Part shown: in pieces, positions 34,270 through 44,329 of the stretch | Layout: the number at the start of each line of letters is the position of its first letter | Numbering within the stretch: the stretch's first letter is position 1 | Source: Falsibacillus albus | Lineage (GTDB): Bacteria > Bacillota > Bacilli > Bacillales > DSM-25281 | Length of the DNA: 64,000 bases | NCBI RefSeq assembly: GCF_003668575.1 | Contig: NZ_RCVZ01000002.1 | Location: 372,001 to 436,000, forward strand | Direction: 5' to 3' | Program-made: the position numbers and the translations under genes | Notes under the pieces: generated by a model | Seen by the model: only the letters and a program-made list of their open reading frames with translations | What the model was told of the DNA's origin: nothing | The model's database searches: none

Positions 34270-34674
34270 ATGATCAAACCTTATTTATTGTTTAACAGAG
34301 AATGCGAAGAAGCTTTCCAAATGTATCAAGAAGCATTTGACGGAGAAATGAAAGCCATTCAAAAGTATGGTGACATGCCCCCAAATCCGAATTTCCCGAT
34401 TTCTGATGATGATAAAGGTCTTGTTTTACACGCTGAATTGAAAATTACGGAGGCAGGACACATTATGGGATCCGATACAAGAGAAGAACATGGCGGCAGT
34501 GAAAAAGTTGCAGTCAGTGTTGAACTTGACAATGAAGGGAAAGCTTTGAAAGCATGGGAAGTCCTGAAAAACGGCGGAACTGTCCTAATGGATCTCCAGC
34601 CTACATTCTTTGCCAAACTTCATGGATCTGTCAAAGATACATATGGAGTTTCTTGGATGTTCACAGTTATGTAA
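34270..34674 (+). CDS. VOC-family protein (PhnB-like)
   Basis: A 134-residue glyoxalase/bleomycin-resistance-fold protein of the PhnB type: MIKPYLLFNRECEEAFQMYQ, KYGDMPPNPNFPISDDDKG, HIMGSDTREEHGG and the ending GVSWMFTVM. PhnB-like proteins are often annotated as 3-demethylubiquinone methyltransferases, which is not supported here. AAAGGAG precedes ATG 34270 by 9 nt; a GTG directly before it is an alternative. Confidence 0.88.
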   Translation: MIKPYLLFNRECEEAFQMYQEAFDGEMKAIQKYGDMPPNPNFPISDDDKGLVLHAELKITEAGHIMGSDTREEHGGSEKVAVSVELDNEGKALKAWEVLKNGGTVLMDLQPTFFAKLHGSVKDTYGVSWMFTVM

Positions 34675-34691
34675 TGAGATTTGATAGTCAA

Positions 34692-34725
34692 TGGCGGTTC
34701 CTTTATGGAGGGGACCGCCTTTTTG
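34692..34725 (+). terminator. Terminator of the VOC gene
   Basis: GGCGGTTCC and GGGACCGCC pair across a short loop, followed by TTTTT. Confidence 0.8.
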
Positions 34726-34730
34726 GACAA

Positions 34731-35408
34731 TTATTGAGGCACGCAGTGAAACACAACTTGATTGGAAAGGTAATTCAACCTGAAATTCTGTTGGCTGATG
34801 ATCCAGTCATAGACCTTTGGTACAGAAAAACAAATAGTTTCTTGTACCCTTTGTTCCCGTGAAGTACCAGGTGGTTCATGAAGAGGATGGATCTTGACTT
34901 CCCCTGGGATAGCAGGAGAACAGGTCGGCTTGATGAAGTTTTCGCGCGGTTGGCAAAATGAGGCTGTTTGTGCGATGACCACATCCGTCAAAGCTTTTAT
35001 GTCCTGACATGTATCCATAAATATATCCAATGATACTAACCTGTCGTTTTGACAATTGAATCTTGTGCGGCAGTTAAAGTCGGTCACATCACAGGTGATC
35101 TCCGTTCCTTCCGGAGCGCATAAAAGCACGGATTCCTGCAGTTCAAAAGGAATCGGCTCGGAAACACATAGAAAAGAACCTATTATTTCAATGACCAAGT
35201 AGCCCCTTTTTATGATATTCACCTTTTGAAGTGTGACTGATTCACCGGATGGGAGCATGACAGCAACATCTTCCCTCCCGCCTGACTGCATAAGTTCTTC
35301 ACATACAAGAGACGCCAATCCCTTTTGCGACAACGGGAGCCCCTGCTGGTCACTCAAATAGCAATCAATCAGACTATTTTTTATTAGCCTGCATAAATTG
35401 GGATTCAA
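34731..35408 (-). CDS. Cys-rich protein, paralogue of the Kelch-fusion N-domain
   Basis: A 225-residue protein with about 13 cysteines and no signal peptide or membrane segment. It shares with the neighbouring Kelch protein the blocks MLPSGESVTLQKV/KRGYLVIEI, LLCAPEGTEITCDVTDFNC, DIFMDTCQDIKALTDVV, ASFCQPRE and the closing KVYDWI...VVFHC. I infer a spore-surface or coat role from the Cys content, lack of export signal and a sigma-K-like promoter. The start is TTG with AAAGGAGG 9 nt upstream. The domain family is not certain. Confidence 0.7.
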   Translation of the reverse strand: MNPNLCRLIKNSLIDCYLSDQQGLPLSQKGLASLVCEELMQSGGREDVAVMLPSGESVTLQKVNIIKRGYLVIEIIGSFLCVSEPIPFELQESVLLCAPEGTEITCDVTDFNCRTRFNCQNDRLVSLDIFMDTCQDIKALTDVVIAQTASFCQPRENFIKPTCSPAIPGEVKIHPLHEPPGTSREQRVQETICFSVPKVYDWIISQQNFRLNYLSNQVVFHCVPQ

Positions 35409-35445
35409 TGATTGCCGCCTCCTTTCCTTAAAACATCATTTTGAT

Positions 35446-35473
35446 TAGGATATTCAGTCATCCAATAGCTTGT
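35446..35473 (-). promoter_or_regulatory. Sigma-K-like promoter of the Cys-rich gene
   Basis: On the minus strand AC (35472-35473), 17 nt, AATATCCTA (35446-35454), against the sigma-K pattern AC-N16/17-CATAnnnTA. One fixed position differs. Spacing is identical to that of the paralogue's promoter. Confidence 0.5.
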
Positions 35474-35540
35474 TCGCCTAAATTCTTGGTGGAGCATCAT
35501 TCTCCCCTTTTTATTTTCGCTGCTTTTCCATGGTGAAAGA

Positions 35541-35576
35541 GAAAAGTCGTCCCTTTTCTCTAAAGAACGACTTTTC
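35541..35576 (-). terminator. Terminator-like hairpin after the Kelch gene
   Basis: GAAAAGTCGT and ACGACTTTTC form a perfect 10-bp stem with a 16-nt loop, 15 nt past the stop. The U-rich tail is interrupted (CTTTTCTCTTTC on the minus strand includes part of the stem). Confidence 0.65.
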
Positions 35577-35591
35577 CTTTTGTGTGCAGAA

Positions 35592-37223
35592 CTATAAAGA
35601 AATACACGGGAAAACCGCGCGGGCGTTTGGCATTGAAGCCACTGTGCGCCACGTATTCGTGACAGGATTATATGCCTCAACTACCGTTAAATAGCTATTC
35701 GGCGGTGTAAAACCACCCATGACAAAGATTTCAGAACCGCAAACACAAGCTGCGGCGGCCCAGCGTGAAGTAGGCATTGGAGCTCCGGTCGACCATGAAT
35801 CGGTTGCTGGATCATAAATGTAGACATTGTTTGTGGGAGCGGTAGGATTGAGCGGGTCATAAAGAAATGATGTACTATTCATCGGTGCAAAACTTGGATC
35901 TCTTCCTCCAAACACATAGATTTTCCCTTGAAAGGCCTCGGCCGCTATGAATGCCAACGGTTGAGGCAAAGGAGCCCTTGAGGTCCACATATTCGTATTG
36001 GGATCGAAAACATCGTGGTCAGCAATATCATTTGTACCATCAAAGCCCGCAATTGCGTGAAGCTCTCCATTTAATGCGACCACAGCCAGCTCCGAACGCG
36101 GTGATGGCAGCGCCGTCCCCAGAGCCCAAGTATTTGAGGCAGGGTTGAACACTTCAACCGTATCCAATACGTTGCTTCCATTGCCATCGCTGCCACCAAC
36201 TACGTAGAATAATCCATTCAGCACATCCCCCCCTACAGAACCACGGGGAACATTGGCAGCTGGAGCAGCTGTCCACGTATCAGTCGCTGGATTATAGAAT
36301 TCCGCCGTATCAATCCCTGTGAACGCAGAAGGCGAAAATCCATGGCTGACAATCACCATCCCATTCGGAAGGAGTCCTCCTGCATGCGCCTCTCGGACAA
36401 CAAGCAGATTGGACCTTGCCACCCATGTATCCGTCTGGCAGAAATAATCATCGACATTATCGATTGCAGCACCGTTATTTTCCCCGCCTGGCGCTAAAAT
36501 GTGCGTAGGCGTACAGTTGAAAATGATTTGATTCCGGTTCAGGCTGATTTTCTTCTTTGCTTGAAGGGTCACCCAGTCATACACTTTTTCAGTATTGACA
36601 CAAAGACTTTCAAGCTGCCGAATGGGAACAGCCACTTCGTTTTTCAGTTCTGGTTTTGCAGACTCTTTTTGTATATCCACATGATCTTGGTTAAAGATAT
36701 CCGGACATTGCGGCGGGATCGAGAATGATCTGCACGTCCTCGTAATCTGTTCTCGCGGTGCGCAAAATGATGCATTTACATCAATCACTACATCGGCCGT
36801 CATTTTAATGGATTGACATATTTCTATAAAGACATTAAGCTCCCTCAGCATTTGATTGGCATCGCAAATCACATTTGAAAAGCAATTAAATTTAGTAACT
36901 TCGCATTGTAGTTCAGTACCCTCCGGAGCACATAATATGATTTCTTCCTCGATTGCAAATGGGATTGGCGCGGTAGTGCATGATCCATTTGAACCACTGA
37001 TTTCAACCACGATAAATCCTCTTTTTAATACAAATACCTTTTGCAAGTCAACCGTTTCCCCTGTCGGGAGAAGAATGGATACATTTTTGCGCCCGTTTTG
37101 CTGAACGATTTCCTCACAAATAATTGCATTATCAGATAAAGGATCTAGCCGTTGTCCAGACTCATCCGATAAAAAACAAGTGGTTTCCAAAGGTCCATTT
37201 AACTGACAAGGATCTAGAACCAT
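35592..37223 (-). CDS. Cys-rich domain fused to Kelch beta-propeller
   Basis: A 543-residue cytoplasmic-type protein. Residues about 1-255 form the Cys-rich domain shared with the next gene, ending KVYDWVTLQAKKK...IIFNC. Residues about 260-543 contain five to six Kelch repeats, each with a GG or equivalent strand and a TW ending (YNPATDTWTAAP, FNPASNTWALG, FDPNTNMWTSRAP, YDPATDSWSTGAP, YNPVTNTWRTVAS). AAAGGAG precedes ATG 37223 by 6 nt; the frame stays open far upstream through a dispersed repeat and that extension is spurious. A spore-surface role is inferred. Confidence 0.8.
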   Translation of the reverse strand: MVLDPCQLNGPLETTCFLSDESGQRLDPLSDNAIICEEIVQQNGRKNVSILLPTGETVDLQKVFVLKRGFIVVEISGSNGSCTTAPIPFAIEEEIILCAPEGTELQCEVTKFNCFSNVICDANQMLRELNVFIEICQSIKMTADVVIDVNASFCAPREQITRTCRSFSIPPQCPDIFNQDHVDIQKESAKPELKNEVAVPIRQLESLCVNTEKVYDWVTLQAKKKISLNRNQIIFNCTPTHILAPGGENNGAAIDNVDDYFCQTDTWVARSNLLVVREAHAGGLLPNGMVIVSHGFSPSAFTGIDTAEFYNPATDTWTAAPAANVPRGSVGGDVLNGLFYVVGGSDGNGSNVLDTVEVFNPASNTWALGTALPSPRSELAVVALNGELHAIAGFDGTNDIADHDVFDPNTNMWTSRAPLPQPLAFIAAEAFQGKIYVFGGRDPSFAPMNSTSFLYDPLNPTAPTNNVYIYDPATDSWSTGAPMPTSRWAAAACVCGSEIFVMGGFTPPNSYLTVVEAYNPVTNTWRTVASMPNARAVFPCISL

Positions 37224-37257
37224 AACAATCTCCTTTCTATTACTATCTGACTTCATA

Positions 37258-37285
37258 TATTTTATGCAATTGGTCAAGTCCTTGT
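37258..37285 (-). promoter_or_regulatory. Sigma-K-like promoter of the Kelch gene
   Basis: On the minus strand AC (37284-37285), 17 nt, CATAAAATA (37258-37266) fits AC-N16/17-CATAnnnTA exactly. It lies 35 nt before the ATG, a suitable distance. It supports mother-cell expression late in sporulation. Confidence 0.6.
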
Positions 37286-37377
37286 ATAGACGAGCGGCTA
37301 TCAGGAGATAGATTTCATGTCGAACTTTTCCGAAAAGTAGACTACAACGAGTTTTTAAAAATGGATATGCCAAACAC

Positions 37378-37612
37378 CTTTGTTGATTTCCGCTGCAGGA
37401 TGTTCGCTTTCCGAGGGGCCTCACACGAAGTGAGGTCGTTCGATGTTGGCACACGGATGTGCCGAACTTAATCGAACATCCGCCCAACCTCTCCTCGCTT
37501 TGCGCTGCCCCCCTATTCCCTCCGGAGTCTCGCACCTTCCGCTCCAATCAACATCATACGATGAGTTATTTTAAATAAAACCGTTAAATACGACAATCTT
37601 TGAGAAAAGAGA
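37378..37612. repeat. Dispersed palindromic repeat, copy F
   Basis: Left end truncated (begins TTGTTGATTTCCGCTGCAGG), interior with CCTCACACGAAGTGAGG and GTTCGATGTTGGCACACGG, right half CCCTCCGGAGTCTCGCACC, TTCCGCTCCAATCAAC and the terminal CAATCTTTGAGAAAAGAG. It occupies the gap between the metG-like stop and the Kelch promoter. Confidence 0.85.
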
Positions 37613-37633
37613 CTATCGTAAAAAATACCTATT

Positions 37634-39310
37634 TTATTCGTTGAAATAAAGTTTTCCAGCTCTTTTTTTCCTACATACGCTATATTGTTTGTTCAAACGT
37701 TCCAATTCCTGATCAATTCTTTCTTTTTCAATCCTTTCAAAGAGAGGCTTCACACCTTGCAAGGAAATAGACCGGGGAACGATTTCCTTCCAAGCAAGAT
37801 TCTCTAATCCCAACATCTCCTTTACCTTGCCGCTTGAAAATGGCAGAAACGGCTTCAGCAGTTGTGCCAGATTGGCAATGATATAAAGGCAGGTCGTCAT
37901 TGTGCTGAAGCAGTCCGATTGATTTTCTTTTATTTGGACCCAAGGCTTTTGCTCATCAAAATATTTATTGGCTGCTCTTACGAAATCAAAGATTTCTTCA
38001 AGCGCTTTTTTGAATGAGGCTTCCGTAATGAGCAATCCAGCTTCTTCATAAAGTTCTTGTGTTCGCTTTTGAATATCTTGATTGATTCTGCCAATAGGGG
38101 CAGTTCCATTAAATGATTTTTCAATGAATTTCAATGTCCGGTTGACAAAGTTTCCATAAGCACCCAACAGTTCACTGTTGTGGCTATTAATAAATTCCCG
38201 CCATGAAAAATCGGCATCGCGATTTTCGGGTGCATTGATCGTTAAGAAATATCGGATGGAATCAGGTTCATAACGTGCAAGCAAGTCAGGTATCCAAACG
38301 GCCCAATTCCTGCTGGTGGAAAGCTTTTTATTTTCCAGCGTCAAATACTCATTTGAAACGATCCGACTCGGCAGACCAGGGTTCTCTATTCCCATCAGAA
38401 TGGATGGCCAAATGATTGTATGGAATGGAATGTTGTCTTTCCCATGAACGTAGTAGGATTTCGTCTTCTCATTCCAAAAATCCGCTGTATCCCTGCCATG
38501 ATCGTTGGCCCATTTCCTGCTGGCAGAGTAATAGCCTGAAACAGCTTCGATCCACACATATATTTTTTTATCCTCATAGCCTTCGACCGGAACGTTTACT
38601 CCAATAGGCAGGTCACGCGATACCGCACGATCATGCAATCCTTCTTTTAAATATCGTTCCGTCAAATGGATGGCATTATTACGCCATAGACCCTTCTTTT
38701 TTGCCTCTTGAACATAATGATCAAGGTCCTCTTGAAAGGCGCTCAACTTAAAATAGAAATGCTCGGTTTCCTTGACCGTCGGAGACCCGCCGCAAACCTT
38801 GCACCTTTTTTCAACCAGGTCCAGGGGATCGATCATATTCGAACAGTAATCGCATTGATCTCCACGTGCTTCGTGGCTGCAGTGCGGGCAAATCCCTTCG
38901 ACATATCGATCAGGCAGAAACTGCTCACAGGTTTGGCAATAGCATTGTTCAACTGACCTTTTATAAATTTCACCTTTTTCAAGCAGCTGAATGAATATTT
39001 CCTGGACAACTTCATGGTGCTCCTTTGAATCAGTCCGTGCATAACAATCATAGGTAAAACCAAGTGCCTCAAAATTCTTCTTAAACTCCTGATGGTACTT
39101 ATCGGCAATCGAGTGAACGGATACTCCATCCTGCCTTGCTTTAATGGTAATTGGCGTCCCATTGCAGTCGCTGCCTGAAACGTACAAAACGTCTTCCCCC
39201 TTCATGCGAAAGAATCTTGCCAATATATCTCCCGGCAATAAGCTCGATATATGCCCCAAGTGAAGTGACCCATTCGCATACGGCCATGCCCCGCCAATAA
39301 ATATACTCAT
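37634..39310 (-). CDS. metG: Methionyl-tRNA synthetase, T-box controlled second type
   Basis: Class I synthetase of 558 residues. The HIGH motif is HLGH (residues 17-20); the KMSKS loop is KLSTS near 331; four CxxC pairs (CQTC, CPHC, CDYC, CKVC) make a double zinc knuckle in the connective domain, as in the archaeal/E. coli-like MetRS. It lacks the C-terminal tRNA-binding extension of the usual Bacillus MetS (about 650 residues), so it is likely a second, inducible enzyme. AAAGGAGG precedes the ATG. A Met T-box lies directly upstream. Confidence 0.92.
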   Translation of the reverse strand: MSIFIGGAWPYANGSLHLGHISSLLPGDILARFFRMKGEDVLYVSGSDCNGTPITIKARQDGVSVHSIADKYHQEFKKNFEALGFTYDCYARTDSKEHHEVVQEIFIQLLEKGEIYKRSVEQCYCQTCEQFLPDRYVEGICPHCSHEARGDQCDYCSNMIDPLDLVEKRCKVCGGSPTVKETEHFYFKLSAFQEDLDHYVQEAKKKGLWRNNAIHLTERYLKEGLHDRAVSRDLPIGVNVPVEGYEDKKIYVWIEAVSGYYSASRKWANDHGRDTADFWNEKTKSYYVHGKDNIPFHTIIWPSILMGIENPGLPSRIVSNEYLTLENKKLSTSRNWAVWIPDLLARYEPDSIRYFLTINAPENRDADFSWREFINSHNSELLGAYGNFVNRTLKFIEKSFNGTAPIGRINQDIQKRTQELYEEAGLLITEASFKKALEEIFDFVRAANKYFDEQKPWVQIKENQSDCFSTMTTCLYIIANLAQLLKPFLPFSSGKVKEMLGLENLAWKEIVPRSISLQGVKPLFERIEKERIDQELERLNKQYSVCRKKRAGKLYFNE

Positions 39311-39330
39311 TACGTGCGCCTCCTTTTGTA

Positions 39331-39640
39331 ATAAAAAACCCCGCCCCTAGACAAATGAATTGTCTAAGGACGAGGGAGCGCTCTCGTGTTACCACCTTTG
39401 TTCACCAATAACTCACATTATCGGTCTCTATAAGTACGGAGTGAAAAAATCCACCCTTATACTCTGTCATTCATAACGAGTGACAAATCCCGTCTAAGTC
39501 TATTCCACAGTAGAAAGTCGACCAAGCAGCTCAGAGGCCATTTTCAATCAATTCTTTTCTGCTTCTTTTCAGCAACCGAAGCTCTCTGGAAGAAAAGGGG
39601 GATTGATTTACTTTTCTCATCATCGCATTTTTTTAAATAA
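39331..39640 (-). promoter_or_regulatory. Methionine T-box riboswitch
   Basis: The leader contains Stem I with AGTA, AGAGAGC and GGTTGCTG, a GAAAATGG stretch placing ATG (39539-39541) as the Met specifier codon, and the T-box core AAAGGTGGTAACACG (39385-39399). A terminator of about 16 bp follows (stem CCTCGTCCTTAGACAA with its partner, 39339-39375) ending in TTTTTTATT. Uncharged tRNA-Met would favour the antiterminator and switch on the synthetase. Confidence 0.93.
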
Positions 39641-39708
39641 ATTTTCCTTATTATTACACAAATTCAAATTTTTATAAAGAATGTTTTTGAGATTTTCACT
39701 AAATTATT

Positions 39709-39890
39709 GTCTCTTCTCGTAAAGTTCGATGCAATTCATCAAAGGTTGTGCAAGGTGATTTCCGCTGCAGGATGCACGCTTTCCAAAGGGTCTCACCTGA
39801 CTTGCTAATCCCATCGGAGCCTCGCACCTTCAGCTTCAATCAACACCCAATTCAAATTTTCATTAAAAGAACTATTTAAAACAACAGCCA
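39709..39890. repeat. Dispersed palindromic repeat, copy G
   Basis: Left CTCTTCTCGTAAAG, CATCAAAGGTTGTGCAAGG, GATTTCCGCTGCAGGATG; right GCTAATCCCATCGGAGCC, CTTCAGCTTCAATCAAC and TTAAAACAACAG. Internal long stem absent. It sits upstream of the T-box leader and could overlap its promoter. Confidence 0.8.
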
Positions 39891-39892
39891 CA

Positions 39893-40564
39893 TTATTTCA
39901 CCCACACCCGAAGCGGTCCGATCGACGTCCAACCAGCTTTTAATGCAGCGGTAAGGTCACTGCCCTGTTCGTAGCCGACCAAGGATTCTCCCGGAAATGC
40001 ATTTCCTGCAACCAGGGGGATATCCTTCCATAGATCATCGTGAACGTCGCCTGTTGAAAAGACATTGGAGATCCCTACGACGCCATCGTTCATATTAGCG
40101 ATAAATCCGGCTCCCTCTCCGCTGAATTCACTGATGAAAAACTTTACATCTGAGTGATTTAAAAGAGTTGGCATAATTACGTTCTCCAGGCTGCTTAGCC
40201 GAATCCATTCTACCATTTCATCTGCACTTCTCACTTCACGCCAATGCAATACATCCGATTTTCCTGAATATGCAGTATGGAAAATCCAATCTGCCTCGAA
40301 AAGGATTTTAAATCCCATGGTTGATAAATCAAGGTTTGCATAGCTATCCTTAACGCTTGAAACTTCCCCTTTTTCAATAAAGTATTCAATATCTTTCAGG
40401 TCTGCATCTAAATTGGAAGAAATAATTTCGGGATAATAGACTGGTGCTTTAGAAAACAGCCCCCAAACATTCTCCTTTGAATGGTGGGTGAGCCCATGTG
40501 CCTCACAGACACTACCGCACCATGCAATATTATTCATTACGGCCTTATGGATGAATGAATTCAC
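39893..40564 (-). CDS. Uncharacterised protein, GNAT-like ending
   Basis: A 223-residue soluble protein. The C-terminal LVGYEQGSDLTAALKAGWTSIGPLRVWVK resembles the end of a GNAT fold (as in AGF-x-LGPLRVW), but the acetyl-CoA loop RxxGxG is not present, so it may be a non-catalytic relative. The N-terminus has CGSVCEAHG. GTG start at 40564 with AAAGGAG 9 nt upstream. It follows the broken hydrolase gene in the same direction. Confidence 0.6.
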   Translation of the reverse strand: MNSFIHKAVMNNIAWCGSVCEAHGLTHHSKENVWGLFSKAPVYYPEIISSNLDADLKDIEYFIEKGEVSSVKDSYANLDLSTMGFKILFEADWIFHTAYSGKSDVLHWREVRSADEMVEWIRLSSLENVIMPTLLNHSDVKFFISEFSGEGAGFIANMNDGVVGISNVFSTGDVHDDLWKDIPLVAGNAFPGESLVGYEQGSDLTAALKAGWTSIGPLRVWVK

Positions 40565-40584
40565 ATTCTCTCTCTCCTTTACTT

Positions 40585-41109
40585 CTACTGAAATGTAACT
40601 TTCTTCGCCGGAACGATATCAGCAAACCAACTTAACAGCCCATTATGATGGTTGATGATTTGCTGCGCCGTAATTTCAGTCGAATTCCACGTGCTATGTG
40701 CATCCGACACCAATGTCACATCATACTCCTTGCTGAATGCGCTTCTGCACGTTGTATCTACACACATTTCCGTTTGGATGCCCGCTAAAACAAGATGTTC
40801 GATATCTTTTTTCTTCAATTCTTCTCCCAAGTTTGTATTGAAAAAGGAGTCTGGGGTGAACTTCTGAATGATGACATCCCCAATATCCGGAGCAATCTCA
40901 GGATGGATTTCACATCCTTTCGTACCTGATTCCAATGGCTCTCCCTCTTTCTCATTATGCTGGACATAAAAAATGGGTGTTTCGGAAGAACGTGCATCCG
41001 CTATTAATTTCTTAAGCTTTTGAATCAATTCTTTATGGTTATAAACCAGATCATCCTCATGGAACATCGCATTTTATACATCGATAATGATTAGTGCAGA
41101 TCGTTTCAT
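40585..41109 (-). pseudogene. Isochorismatase-like cysteine hydrolase, nonsense mutation at codon 12
   Basis: From ATG 41109 (GGGAG ribosome site) the frame reads MKRSALIIIDV-stop-NAMFHEDDLVYNH and continues in the same frame to 40585. The family has Gln after IIIDV, so CAA has become TAA at 41074-41076. The remaining body is intact, with KFTPDSFFNT, LAGIQTEMCVDTTCRSAF (catalytic Cys) and C-terminus. Restart at ATG 41067 would give 160 residues but lose the first strand and catalytic Asp 10, so an active enzyme is unlikely. A sequencing error is the alternative. Confidence 0.8.
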
Positions 41110-41215
41110 TGTTTTTTCTCCCTCTATATTATTTTTAACTACTATTCATGTTTCGATTGCGACTGCCGAATATGCTTTTTGATATATTGATTATCTGAGA
41201 TATCAACATAGACTT

Positions 41216-41833
41216 TCAATCATATACCGTCTCTTTTTCCGGTGAACGCAAGAATTCAAATAGCAGTTTAATTTGGGAATCAGTATTTCGATTCAGTGAA
41301 AGCTCAGGAAGATGATCTTCATCAAAAAAATGAACTTCATTTGTTTCCAGGCCAGCCTCTGCTTTCCCGCCTATTACCTCACACTGAATAAAGAGTTTGT
41401 AGTAATGGTACGGTTCTGGTGGATGAGGGTGCTTGTTTTTGTCCAAAACAGCCAGAAGCTTTACTGCCTTCACATCGTAGCCTGCTTCTTCTTTGATTTC
41501 TTTGATGATATTTTCCGCAGGCGATAGGTCGATATCGCAGAAGCCTCCCGGCAAAGACCAGCATTCATCCAATTTTTCTTTCACCATCAAGATTTTTTGA
41601 TCTCTAAAAACAACCCCTCTTACATCAACTTTTGGTGTTTGATAACCGTCCTCATTGTGAAAGAGTTCTTTGATTTTTCCCATGTCCAATTCGGTATATT
41701 GTTCAATGATCTCAGCACTTATATCACGAAGCTCCTGATATCGTTCGATGTCATAAACGTTTTTTGAAAAGGCCAATCCAGCCTGTGATAAGGATTGAAT
41801 CCTCTTCGCCCATTCGAGCCATTTATAACTCAT
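41216..41833 (-). CDS. NUDIX hydrolase with N-terminal domain (YjhB-like)
   Basis: A 205-residue protein: residues about 1-65 form the helical N-terminal domain typical of the YjhB-type NUDIX proteins (YKWLEWAKRIQSLSQAGLAFSK), and 66-200 the NUDIX fold. The NUDIX box reads GGFCDIDLSPAENIIKEIKEEAGYD; the first Glu of the canonical box is replaced by Leu, as in this subfamily. It probably hydrolyses ADP-ribose or a sugar nucleotide. Its start overlaps the upstream HAD gene. Confidence 0.87.
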   Translation of the reverse strand: MSYKWLEWAKRIQSLSQAGLAFSKNVYDIERYQELRDISAEIIEQYTELDMGKIKELFHNEDGYQTPKVDVRGVVFRDQKILMVKEKLDECWSLPGGFCDIDLSPAENIIKEIKEEAGYDVKAVKLLAVLDKNKHPHPPEPYHYYKLFIQCEVIGGKAEAGLETNEVHFFDEDHLPELSLNRNTDSQIKLLFEFLRSPEKETVYD

Positions 41834-42476
41834 TCGGCACCCCAGTTTTTAACAGTTCGATCAATTCCTCCACCTTATTCAGGGAATGATCCGGCTTCAC
41901 GCCAAATTTAATTGTTTGATAGTCCGGCAGCCATTGTACACCAATGGTCTGTACATTCGCCCTTCTTCCCGCTTCAATATCGGCATCGCTATCTCCGATA
42001 AATAGTGCGTCGGTAGGATGAACACCAAGGAGGGACAGAGCTTTTTCAATCCCTTCCGGATGTGGCTTAGGATCCAACACATCATCACCGGTTATAATGA
42101 CTTCAAAGAGATCTTCCATCTGAAGTGCATCCAACGAGATATCCAAACTCCTTCTTGCTTTCCCTGTTACGATGCCTAGCTTGTAGCCTTCTTTTTTCAA
42201 ATATGTAATCAAAGCATCGATTTCCTTATTTGGCTGTACAAATTCCGAGTGTTTCTTTTTATAAGATTGATAGTACAATTCAATCGCTTGCTCTTTTTGT
42301 GGGATTAATAGGTTCTTTCTAATGATTCCGGTTTCAGAAGGACCAAACATGGACTTGATTTCATCTGCGGTAAGTTCCTTGTCATCAAATTCCCTGAAGA
42401 CTTGCTGAAATGCTTGAAAACAAATGGGCAGTGTATTCGCCAATGTTCCATCGAAGTCAAAAATCACAGCTTTCAT
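41823..42476 (-). CDS. HAD-superfamily phosphatase (PpaX/Gph-like)
   Basis: A 217-residue HAD subfamily IA phosphatase. Motif I FDFDGTLANT, motif II IVTGKAR, motif III with KPHPEG and motif IV FIGDSDADIEAGR are all present. The frame is open from 42548, but TAGGAGATGAG lies just upstream of ATG 42476 and the protein core starts there. It overlaps the following NUDIX gene by 11 nt. Likely substrate is a small phosphate ester such as phosphoglycolate or pyrophosphate. Confidence 0.88.
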   Translation of the reverse strand: MKAVIFDFDGTLANTLPICFQAFQQVFREFDDKELTADEIKSMFGPSETGIIRKNLLIPQKEQAIELYYQSYKKKHSEFVQPNKEIDALITYLKKEGYKLGIVTGKARRSLDISLDALQMEDLFEVIITGDDVLDPKPHPEGIEKALSLLGVHPTDALFIGDSDADIEAGRRANVQTIGVQWLPDYQTIKFGVKPDHSLNKVEELIELLKTGVPNEL

Positions 42477-42656
42477 AAACTCATCTCCTAAACAACTAAA
42501 CTTTTCATGCTTAATGACAATTATTTCAAAGTAATCTAATATACTCAAATCAATTTTTTACAATTCTAAAAATTAGTATTTATCAAAGCGATGCGTTACA
42601 CTTTTTCGTGAAGACTAGTTTCCAGGAAAAAATCTCAAATTGAGGATGTGAAGGCA

Positions 42657-43637
<981 letters not shown>

Positions 43638-43676
43638 ACCAATTCTCATATTTTAAAAAGGAAAACCCTCGAAAAT

Positions 43677-43710
43677 GGTGTGAAAATATTTTTCACACCT
43701 TTTATTTTGT
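43677..43710. terminator. Terminator after aldo/keto reductase
   Basis: GGTGTGAAAA and TTTTCACACC form a perfect 10-bp stem, followed by TTTTATTTTG. It overlaps the end of the convergent membrane gene. Confidence 0.88.
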
Positions 43711-44166
43711 TATGTTATTTACACGTTGTACAATATGCTGATACAAATAGATAATGATAGAGAAGCCAAAGAATGACATGAAGATTTGACTTGGCTTGAA
43801 GTTAATTAATTTATAAAGGTTTAATCGTTGATATAAATAATTTAAAGGATAAGAAAATAGAGAATCCATGATTAGATTAAGAAAAAAGTATCGTAAAAAA
43901 TTGCCAAAGCTAAAATGAAAAATCCATAAAGTCCCCACGAAGAAAGGACCAAGGATAAAGCTTAAATCATTAAAAATCTTTATTTTCCATCCACCCATAA
44001 CTTTCCACCATTTATATGGAACTGCCAATAAACACATTCCTGTTACAAGCAAAGAAGCTAAGATAGAAACAGGTAAATATCGCCGAATAGAATTCTTTGG
44101 AAGAAAAACAACCGATAACCAAGGAACGGTCATTTGAACCATACGAATAATATTGGATCTTTTCAT
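43702..44166 (-). CDS. Membrane protein of CBO0543-like family, copy 1
   Basis: A 154-residue protein with four or five hydrophobic segments. The opening VPWLSVVFLPKNSIRRYLPVSI parallels the paralogue at 51679-52137 (VPWLTFPLLGKSSIKRFLPAVL), and both have a YKWW or RYWW motif followed by NDLSFILGPFF or NLGPYF. I place both in the CBO0543-type family from memory; no function is known. AGGAGG lies 13 nt before the ATG, a long spacing. Confidence 0.7.
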   Translation of the reverse strand: MKRSNIIRMVQMTVPWLSVVFLPKNSIRRYLPVSILASLLVTGMCLLAVPYKWWKVMGGWKIKIFNDLSFILGPFFVGTLWIFHFSFGNFLRYFFLNLIMDSLFSYPLNYLYQRLNLYKLINFKPSQIFMSFFGFSIIIYLYQHIVQRVNNITK

Positions 44167-44234
44167 TTCGTTGGGGATACCTCCTTTTACCTCATTATCC
44201 CCAAATGCTGATGTATGATGTACTTAAAAAAGTA

Positions 44235-44261
44235 AAAGGCTGCCCCTTTGCGGCAGCCTTT
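44235..44261 (-). terminator. Terminator-like hairpin
   Basis: AAAGGCTGCC and GGCAGCCTTT form a perfect 10-bp stem, followed on the minus strand by TACTTTTTT. Probably ends the transcript of the GNAT gene at 44449-45216. Confidence 0.8.
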
Positions 44262-44329
44262 AAACTTATATTTTAATCATTTCAGATAAATCCACTTAAC
44301 CGACATCTCTTTATGTTGTATGTCTTAAT

